A stretch of 64,000 nucleotides of DNA. Origin: Anaeromyces robustus. Its lineage: Eukaryota; Neocallimastigomycota; Neocallimastigomycetes; Neocallimastigales; Neocallimastigaceae. The stretch is taken from positions 97,001-161,000 of the forward strand of contig MCFG01000089.1 of NCBI GenBank assembly GCA_002104895.1, read 5' to 3'. Of this stretch, positions 54,762 through 64,000 are shown piece by piece (within the stretch, counting starts at the first letter, position 1; every line of letters begins with the position of its first letter). Below the pieces are notes generated by a model that saw nothing but the letters and a program-made list of their open reading frames with translations, did not search any database and had not been told where the DNA came from. The position numbers were made by a program, and so were the translations under genes.

Positions 54762-57700
54762 ATGAGTTCTAACGATAATTCAATAAAACAAAAACAGGAT
54801 ATTGGATTTTTTAATTCAGAAACAATATCAGATAATGAAATGGAAATTGATGAAAAAGAAGTTCCAATTAATGAAAATGAAATAAAAGAAGAACAAAGTA
54901 AAACAAATGTAAAACAAATTCAAAAAAATAAAATACCAAAATTTGTTAATACATCAGCTCCTACATTAAGTGAAATTGAATCTGATGTTTTAACAAAATT
55001 AGCAAATCAACATTGGAATATTGTTAAAAATCAAGTTGATTTTGATCCAAACGTTGTAAATGAAATATGGAATGTTTTAAAAAATTCTAATTTTTCTTTA
55101 AAAAAAGTTATGCTTTTAGAATTTAGTCAATACTTGGAAAAGGTATTTATATTAATTTTTTTTTATAAAAGTATAATAAATGATTAATTTAAAATTTATA
55201 TATTAAAAAAACTTTTTTTAGTATTTATTACCATTTTATACAAACGATGTAGATGAACTTTACATTCTATCAATAGTAATAATTATTAATGAAAAATTTA
55301 GACAAAAATTAGCTGATGTATGGGATATATTTAAAAATGAAGAAGAAAAATTTCAATCTATATTTAAAAGAATATTAAAATTACTTATAAGTCCATTAGA
55401 TTTAGATAATGAAGATTCATTAATTAATTTAAGAATGAGAAGAAATTTATTAATATTTTTAATTAATTGTTTCCAAAGTCTTGAAAATCCAGTAGTTCGT
55501 GTTGAATGTATGAAAATTGTTAGTTTACCAATTTGGAAAAATTTAACTCCTTCAGTGAGAAATGAAAAATTTAATACATACCCTCAATTTAAAAAATTAT
55601 GGGATCGTATTGAAAAAAAGTATAAAAAAAGTAGTATGTATAATTAAAAGTTTTTATATTTCATTTATATTAAAAATTTTGTTTTTACTTTTTTTATTAT
55701 TTTATTTATTATTATATTCTTTTTTATTTTTTATCAGGATATTTTACTAATTTCATTTTATAATGCAAATTATAAAATATTTTTTTATCTTTTTATAATT
55801 GTAATTAATTAAAATACAGATGCAGAGGCTAAGGAAACAATTGATTTCCAAAGAGATTTCTTTATTAATTTATTTAAAATATTTATAACTATATTAAATT
55901 CAATTCCATTACAAGGTGAAGCACCACCTTATTCAATATCATTTTGTGAAAGATTTTTAGAATTATTAATTGACTTGGAAACTCAATTACCAACAAGAAG
56001 ATTCTTTAATATATTATTAAATGATTTACATATAATTCCATTATGTTATGATAGTGACTTAGCTAAGCGTGGGTCATTAGCACAACAAAAAATATCAGTT
56101 ATGACAGAAGATACAGAAAATATAATACTATTTATTCAATTATTAGATATATTGAAATTTTATTCTCAATTCGAAATTAATGATTTTACAGGATATTCAT
56201 TAAGTGATGGAGATATGACAAAAATGCATTATTCAAATATAAAAAAATTACAATTAATTGCATTTTCAAAATTTAGTGATGAATTAAAAGAATTAGCTTT
56301 ATCAAATGTTGGAAAAATTGAAAATCGTAATATTTTGAAAAAATATATTGATGATTTAGATGAAGAAACATTACATGAACTTTGTGAAGAAATAGGAATA
56401 AGAGTTAATTCATTTATTGATGAAGAAAAATCTTTACCTATTGAATTATTAAAAGAAGTATTCTTATCAAAATATGAGAAAAGACCAAGTCAAATTGAAA
56501 GAATTAATGAAATGCCATTATATCCAGATGAAAATACTATTTTTGATGAATCTGTTGTACCACCTACTCAAAATTATTCAAATATTCATTGTCTTGCTAT
56601 ACCAAAATTAAATTTACAATTTTTAACACTTCATGATTATTTATTAAGAAATTTTAATCTTTTTAGATTAGAAAGTGCTTTTGAAATTAGACAAGATATT
56701 GAAGATGTTATTAAAAGATTAGGGGCATCTTATGATGCTGATCAACAAAGAACAATTTTTTCTGGATGGTCTAGAATGGCAGTAGAAATTGTATCTTTCA
56801 ATATTATTGAAATAGGACCACCAAAATTAGGTGAAAATAAGCCAAGTTATATTAAAGCTGATGTTGAAATTGATACAAAAAGATTTACAGATTCTATAAG
56901 AAAAGAATGGGATTCCCTTAGACCTCATGATATTTTATTTTTATTAGATGTTCATGCTAAAGAACAATTACCAGGATGGGTAGAATATCAAAAGAAACAA
57001 GAAAAAAATACTAATGAAACTAATGGACAAAAAATTAAAAATGATTATGGTTTAGGATTTGTTAGAGGATGTGAAATTATGGCACTTCTTGGAGAAGATG
57101 GAAATCCAATTGATGAATCTCAACCTTATACTACACCAATTAAAAGTATTGGTGAACCTAAAACAGTTCGTACAATAAGAGTATTATTAGATCCAAATCA
57201 ATATAAAATGGATATGGATAATTTAAATTCAAAACAAATTAATGATGATGTTTATAGTAGTTTTACTATTTTAATGAGAAGAAAACCAAAAGAAAATAAT
57301 TTTAAAGCAGTTCTTGAAACCATTAGAGATTTAATGCAAAGTGAATTGGTTGTACCAAATTGGTTACATGAAATTTTCCTTGGTTATGGTAATCCAAATG
57401 GAGCAGAATATACAAAAATTTCTAATCCTATACGTACTATTGATTTTAATGATACTTTCCTTGATTGGGAGCATTTAACTGAAAGTTTCCCTAATAAAAA
57501 GATAATGACTTTTTCTAAAGATGATCAAACATTACAAGATAATAAACCTATTACACCACCTTACGTCATTACTTATCCAAAATCATCCTTTGAAGAAAAC
57601 GCAGATTTTAAAATTTCAAAACAATTAAAAAATAAAAGAAAATTACCTATAGAATTTATTGAATCTGAAATAGAACAAGAAGATGATACTATTATTGTAG

Positions 57701-59960
57701 AAACTTATAAAGAAGAAAATAAGGGACCATATCTTGAAGATAAAAAGAAAATAAATTCTATAAAATTTACACCTACACAAGTAGAAGCTATTCATTCAGG
57801 TACTTCACCAGGATTAACAATGATTGTTGGTCCACCTGGTACGGGTAAAACTGATGTTGCCGTACAAATTATTTCAAATATTTATCATAATTATCCAGAA
57901 CAACATACATTATTAGTAACCCATAGTAATCAAGCATTAAATCAATTATTTGAAAAAATTGTAGAATTAGATATTAATCCATGTCATTTATTACGTCTTG
58001 GTCATGGTGAAGAAGAATTAAATATTGAAGGAGCAGGATCTTGGGGTAAATATGGTCGTGTTAATTCATATCTTGAAAAACGTTTAGAACTTTTAGCTAA
58101 AGTAGATAAATTAGCAAAAAGTTTAAATATACCAGGTGAACATGGTTATACATGTGAAACAGCAAGTTATTTCTATCAATATCATATTGTAAATATATGG
58201 GAAACTTATCATCATCCATTAATTCAAATAGCAAAACAAAATAATAATACCAATTCTAATACCAATACCAATAATAATAATAATAATACCAAAAATACCA
58301 AAAATACTAAAAATAATAATAAAAAGAGTAAAAAGAAAACTAATAAAACTGATAATAATAATAATGATGATGATGATAATAATAATGAAAATAGTATAGG
58401 AAAACGTGAAGATGTAGTTGAAGATTTCCCATTTAAAAAATTCTTTGAAGATGCACCACAACCATTATTCCCAGAAAATATAACATTTGAAGAAGCATTA
58501 GAAATAGCAGAAGGATGTTTTTATCATATTCGTAAAATATTTGAACAATTAGATGAAATTAGAGCCTTTGAACTTCTTCGTACAAATTCTGATCGTGCTA
58601 ATTATTTATTAGTAAAAGAAGCAAAAATTGTAACCATGACATGTACACATGCTGCATTAAAAAGAAGAGAATTAGTAGCTTTAGGATTTAAATATGATAA
58701 TGTTATTATGGAAGAATCTGCCCAAATTTTAGAAGTTGAAACATTTATTCCATTATTATTACAATCCTCAGATGATGAAGGCGAAAGTCGTTTAAAAAGA
58801 GTTATTTTAATTGGAGATCATAATCAATTACCACCTGTTGTGAAAAATATGGCCTTCCAAAAATATGGCAATATGGAACAAAGTTTATTTACACGTTTTA
58901 TACGTTTAGGAGTACCATATATTGAATTAGATCAACAAGCTCGTGCAAGATCAAGTATAGCAGAATTATATCGTTGGAAATATCGTCAATTAGGAGATTT
59001 AGATGCAATATTAAATCAACCAGAATTTCTTTTTGCTAATCCAGGATTTGCTTATGATTATCAATTTATAGATGTTAAAGAAGGTCAAGAAAGTGAACCT
59101 ATTCCATATTTCTATCAAAATGTTAATGAAGCAGAAATGGTGGTAGCTACCTTCCAATATATGAGAATATTAGGTTATCCAGCCAATAAAATTACTATAC
59201 TTACAACTTATAATGGTCAAAAACAATTAATTCGAGATGTTTTAAGAAGAAGATGTTCATGGAATCCAATATTTGGTAAACCTTATAAAGTTACTACTGT
59301 AGATAAATATCAAGGTCAACAAAATGATTTTATTTTACTTTCCCTTGTAAGAACCAAAAATGTAGGTCATTTACGTGATCCAAGACGTTTAATTGTGGCT
59401 ATGTCACGTGCTCGTTTAGGACTTTATGTTTATGGTAATTTAAAACTATTTTCAAATTGTTATGAATTAAAACCTACTTTTGAATTATTTTTAAATAGAC
59501 CTACATCACTTATTGTTCATGCTAATGAAACCTATAAAATGTTAAAAACTGCTATAGCTCAACTTAATAATAATAATAATAATAATACATCTGATCCAAT
59601 GGATGTTGATTCAACAACAACAACAACAACAAAGAAATCAACATCAACAAATTCAACATTCCGTAAAGTGGATTGTTATGATATGACTAAGAAAAGAAAT
59701 CAAGTAATGAAAAATAAAACATTTGTTATTGAAAATTTAGAACATATGGGACAATACGTTTATCAGGTAATATATATTTAAAATATGAATTTTATTATTA
59801 TTTTATTTTTATTTTTGTTTTTATTTTTATTTTTTTTTTTAATTATTATTAATATTAAAATGTTTTTTTTTTTATTATTATTATTTTATATTTATTATTA
59901 AATATTTAATCTATAATTTATAATATAATATATTTATTTTTAACCATAATAATAATAATC

Positions 59961-59991
<31 letters not shown>

Positions 59992-60218
59992 AGTTAACAC
60001 AAGATGTATTAGAATATATGAAAAAAGAAAAATTAAAGGAAGAAACTGAAAAGAAAAAAGCTGAAGAAGCAGCTGCAGCTGCATTAAAAGAATCTGAAAA
60101 TAAAGAAAGTGAAATGGAAGAAGATAAAGATGAAAAAGAAAAAACCGATGAAACTAAAACATCAGGACAACCTGAAGAGGAAAATGAAGAAGAAGAAGAA
60201 GATAGTGATGATGAATAA
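54762..60218 (+). CDS. AQR: Aquarius, spliceosomal intron-binding RNA helicase
   Basis: Predicted 1654-residue SF1 helicase (human Aquarius/IBP160 has about 1485) from four exons: 54762-55142, 55222-55633, 55820-59766 and 59994-60218. Aquarius binds the intron upstream of the branch site in the spliceosome and belongs to the XAB2/ISY1 intron-binding complex. Family segments in order: KKVMLLEFSQYLEK near residue 120 (N-terminal ARM region), ERFLELLIDLETQLPTRRFF, NLQFLTLHDYLLRNFNLFRL, DDVYSSFTILMRRKPKENNF, Walker A GPPGTGKTDVAVQ (about 935), THSNQALNQLFEKI, MTCTHAALKRRELV, EESAQILEVETFIPLLLQ (about 1229), IGDHNQLPPVVKNMAFQKY, VTTVDKYQGQQNDFILLSL and LIVAMSRARLGLYVYG. All helicase motifs are intact. 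Lineage-specific additions are an Asn/Lys/Asp-rich insert (about 1068-1125) and a Glu/Lys/Ala-rich acidic tail after the final intron. The second intron's donor could be GTATGT (chosen) or GTAGTA three bases earlier. Confidence 0.97.
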
Positions 60219-62237
60219 ATAAATAACAAAATAAAAATATTATAATGAAAAAAAAAAAAATTCATTAAAAAAAAATAATATATATATATATATATATAGC
60301 TATTAAATTATTTATATAAAAATTTCATATTAACAGAAGAATAATAAATTTTTTTTTTCCATTTTTTATTTTATATGATTATTATTTCTTTATAATTTTT
60401 TAATATATTCATAAAAAAAATATATATATTTTTTTTTCTATTTTATTTTTTATATATCAATAATTAATAATTTCAACTTTTTACTTTTATATTTATTGCA
60501 AATATCTTCTTTTTTTTTTTTTTTTTTTAATTTAAAAATATTTCAAAATATCAAAAAAATATAATAAATATAAAAAAAAAAATAATAATAATAATTATAT
60601 ATATATTTTTTATTTAATATATAATTTTTACTTGAACAAATCTTTAAATTCTTGTTTTTTTTGTAGTAATAATTAATAATAATATATATTTATTTATATA
60701 AATTTTATATTATAAATATTTAAGATTTTGTTTAATTTTAGAATCAATCATATATTATAAATTTAAAAAATTAACCAATCAAAATTAATAATTTATAATA
60801 AAAGAACTTTATATATTTATGAATTTTTTTTTTTTATTTAAATAATTACAAAAATAGTTTTTTTTTTTAAAAGATAGTAAGATATATTATAACTGGAAAA
60901 GTGGTTAATAAATAGTATAAAAGTGGTTAATAAATAGTGTAATAATTATTATTAAGATAATAACTATTAACATTATAGTTTAATGTTAAAAGTATAAATT
61001 TTAATAATATAAGAATGGTGTAATAATAATAATAATATTCATAAATTTAATTTCGCATTCACTTAAGCTTCTATTCTCTTTTATATGAATAGTAAACTCA
61101 TTCAAATGCGATAAATTAATAAAGATTTAAATATATATTTTTTTTGTTGATTAATAAATCGCGATATTGCTTATATTTTTATTGAAGTAAATTTTATTAT
61201 TAGTTTTACTTTGATGAAAAGTGATATCTAACATATAATAAAATATTCAATAGTTTTATTAACTACATTTAAGAATAAGAAGTAAAAAAAAAAAAAATGT
61301 TATTAGTATTGAATTTAAATGTAATTATGTTATAATAAAAATGATATTTAATTTAAGAAAATAAAAAACTTGGATTAAGTTTTTTATTAAGATTGTCCAA
61401 AAAATTGTTTATTCTTTTTAAATTTTTATTAATTTTGTCCTTTAATTATCAATAAAATCTATCTTATAACCGTCTATATATGATATATAAATATATATTT
61501 ATATATTATATCCACACATGAATAAAAAAATTTTTATTATTTTTTTTTTTTATTAATTTTGTCCTTTAATTATCAATCTTTATAATAACAGTCGTTGTAT
61601 ATTAAGTGTATAAATTTATATTCATATATTCATACATGAATAAAAATGCTTTATATATCAGAATAAATATATTCCTGACTATGAATATATATATAATATT
61701 GAAATTTTTATTATTATTAAATCTTATGTGCATAAAATTATATCTTTTTTAAACTACAAAAAAAAAAAATTTAATAATATTTTGTTTTTTTATTTTTAAA
61801 ATACAAAAAGGAATTTGTAATAATAATAAATATGAATGATAAATTCTTTAACACTCAATAAATCTATATTAAAAAAAATTACTAAAGTTTTTTTTTTTTT
61901 TTTTTTTTTAATTATTATATTTATTTCTCTATATATATTTTTATACTTTATTTCATTTCATGAATATAGGATATTCCTATTATTAATGAAATTAAATTAA
62001 TAAAACTAATTGATTAAATATTTTATTATTAATAATTATTTGAAATCTATTATATTATTTTATTTTTCATTATAAAATATGAGTAAAATAATTTATTAAG
62101 ATGGAAGTATTTTTTTTTTTTTTTATTATTTTTTTTTTATTTTTTTTTATTTTTTTATTATTATTATTATTATTTTATTATTACTACAAAAATATAGATA
62201 AATAAAATTATTTAAACAATAATGTAGAAAAAAAAAA
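60219..62237. other. Gene-free stretch with a short direct repeat
   Basis: Convergent spacer between the 3' ends of the Aquarius (+) and CotH-dockerin (-) genes. It is less uniformly A/T than other spacers and contains a roughly 123-bp direct repeat at 61423-61650; no coding sequence is seen. Confidence 0.65.
61423..61650. repeat. ~123-bp direct repeat, two copies
   Basis: An identical 31-bp block (containing TTTTGTCCTTTAATTATCAA) starts at 61423 and again at 61546. Each is followed by a similar order of elements: (C/T)GTC or GTCG, TATAAATTTATAT-like DNA and ACA(C/T)ATGAATAAAAA. The copies have diverged outside the block. Confidence 0.75.
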
Positions 62238-64000
62238 TTAACATGAATAATTAATAGAACACCAGTTATCATTTTCAATACCCCATCTGCTGCCATCAGT
62301 ATCTGTGTGATAAACATTACAGTGACTACAACATGGATATTTATTATTATATGTATTACATTTAGAACTACAAACACTATCAATTATACCACACCATTGA
62401 TTATTTTCAACACCCCAATGGCCATCTTGATCAGTATAATAAATATCACAAGAACTCTTACAACAAGTATAACCTAAAGTCTCAGACCAGCAAGCACTAC
62501 TAGCGTTATTATTATTACTGTAATTGTCACTGTAATTATTATTATTATTATTATTATTAGTGTTATTGTTTGTGTTATTGTTAGTGTTATTATTGTTATT
62601 GGTACTGTTATCATCATCATCTTTAGTATTATTACAGCTACCATTACAATAATCAAAACTCTTTGGAGTATAACTTAAAGCTGAACTACTTATATCACTT
62701 TCATTTAAACCATAATTCTTTAATGCAACTTCAAACTTTGTTTTAATCCATGATTTAAGACCTTCAGTATTTTCAACACTTCCTTCAATATTACTTTCGA
62801 AATTACTATAAGATTGATTTGATTTAGAACCTCTATTATTAATTCTACCTGGAAGAGCACCATTATTACCAGCTGTAGTATCTTCTTTGACATATGGTGC
62901 AAGGAATTCTTTAAGTTGATTAATATGATCATTTAAAATAGTTGGATTAAAAGCTGAAACTAATACATCATTAACAATACGTTTAAATCTATCTGGATTA
63001 TCATAAACTAAAATTTGAAGAATTGGTCTACCTAATTCCCATTCTTCAAAGGAATAATTAATTACACTATTACCACCCATATTGAAGCCGCCGCCCATAT
63101 TGAAACCACCTCCCATATTGAAACCTCCAAAGCCTCCCCAGCCTTGGTTACCATTTTGGTTTCCATTTTGGTCTCCACCTTGGTTCCATTGTTGATTTCC
63201 ACCTTGATTCCATTGTTGGTTTCCTTGATTATTTTGATTATTTTGATTGTTTTGGTTATTTTGATTATTTTGGTTAGCAACTGGTTTTCTATTATTCCAA
63301 TACATTGGGAATTGTAAACCACAACCAAAAGTATTATCATAATCATATTCAATAATTAACCATTTTTTATCACTTTCTCTTTGATAGAAATAGAAATTAT
63401 GACCTAAAACTAAGAAATGATCGAATGAACCAATTAACCATTCCATAGCCATAAATTTTAAGAAAACGTCAACATCCATAATTTTTTCAAGATCACTAGT
63501 AGTTTTAGCACTATTAACTTGACTAATAAATTGAGAAAAGGCAGACATATCTGGATAATCATCATTAGCATTAAGACATAAAGATTCTGATCCAGTAACC
63601 ATTGTCATACCATCATATTTACATTGAATTAAAGTAGTAACTTCTTCAGCAAAAGGTTTAAATGTTTGTTTAACCCAAGATGGTTTAATAGTATCCATTA
63701 ATGTGTATCTATTGAAATAACAAAATAAAATTATTATATTTATACATATAAAATATTAAATATTAATATTAATTTTTCCATTTAATTTTTAATATTCATT
63801 ATATAATTCTTGTTTATTTTCATTTAAATTATTTTTTTCTCTTAAACTTACAATCCCCAATATTCATTATTCATGTAAAGTCTTGCATAAGCAGCTTGAA
63901 TAGATGGTAAACCAATTCTATTAGCAATATCACATGAAAGTTTTGAACGCATATGAGTGAAATCCTTTGGATCTGGTCTTAATCTAATTTGTTTACGACC
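62238..64000 (-). CDS. CotH-family protein with two fungal dockerins, 5' end outside window
   Basis: The 3' part of a gene that runs off the right edge. Exons visible: 63852-64000 (continues outward) and 62238-63708, joined by a GTAAGT...CAATAG intron that gives EYWGLYTLMD. CotH-type kinase features seen: [64 protein letters not shown] and [11 protein letters not shown]. An unusual insert (about 63060-63280) of NNQ repeats, NQQWNQGG units and GGFNMGGG repeats follows immediately after this motif. The CotH C-lobe, an Asn/Thr linker and two Cys-rich fungal dockerins complete the protein ([11 protein letters not shown]...[11 protein letters not shown], then YPCCSHC...[11 protein letters not shown]). 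In gut fungi such dockerins attach proteins to cellulosome scaffolds outside the cell. The substrate of this CotH domain is unknown; bacterial CotH phosphorylates a spore-coat protein. Its signal peptide, if present, lies beyond the window. Confidence 0.93.

Overview
The window comes from a very AT-rich eukaryotic nuclear genome, and it best fits an anaerobic gut fungus (Neocallimastigomycota). The evidence is near-total A/T intergenic DNA full of A/T homopolymers and TTTA, AAT and TTATAT microsatellites, genes broken by short AT-rich GT...AG introns, long poly-Asn runs inside proteins, and, at the right edge, a CotH-family protein ending in two fungal-type dockerins, a hallmark of gut-fungal cellulosomes. 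AT-richness and poly-Asn alone would also allow Dictyostelium; the dockerins argue against it. No tRNA, rRNA, transposon coding sequence or CRISPR array was seen.

Layout. 1-1.8 kb: six diverged copies of a roughly 280-390 bp satellite with two long perfect hairpins. 5.8-7.4 kb (-): GAPDH with an unexpected C-terminal tail. 7.4-15.4 kb: no gene seen. 15.4-18.7 kb (+): PAS-kinase-like Ser/Thr kinase with a ~240-residue insert in the catalytic domain. 18.7-25.8 kb: no gene seen. 25.8-28.7 kb (+): unrecognised Asn/Met-rich protein. 31.0-33.7 kb (+): a second, divergent kinase. 34.4-36.7 kb (-): unrecognised Asn-rich protein. 38.1-43.9 kb (+): NTE1-type patatin lysophospholipase. 44.8-50.0 kb (-): a 16-exon FHA plus tandem-BRCT protein resembling MDC1/Mdb1. 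50.9-51.4 kb (-): possible decayed gene. 52.2-53.9 kb (+): tail-anchored membrane protein. 54.8-60.2 kb (+): Aquarius, the spliceosomal intron-binding helicase. 62.2-64.0 kb (-): 3' part of the CotH-dockerin gene, running off the window.

The genes do not form a pathway cluster; they are ordinary monocistronic fungal genes in central metabolism, signalling, membrane lipid turnover, DNA-damage signalling and splicing, plus one cellulosome-type protein. I rebuilt exons by hand from splice signals, reading frame and conserved motifs; in every multi-exon gene lying wholly inside the window the joined coding length is a whole number of codons.

The standout is GAPDH: after a normal catalytic core it carries a ~50-residue Lys/Ser/Thr tail ending [13 protein letters not shown], a polybasic stretch plus a CaaX box of the type farnesylated on Ras proteins, which predicts a lipid-anchored glycolytic enzyme. 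The second is the MDC1-like gene, with a 5-nt and a 13-nt microexon, nine 14-residue repeats carrying casein-kinase-2-type sites, and apparently duplicated phase-1 exons.
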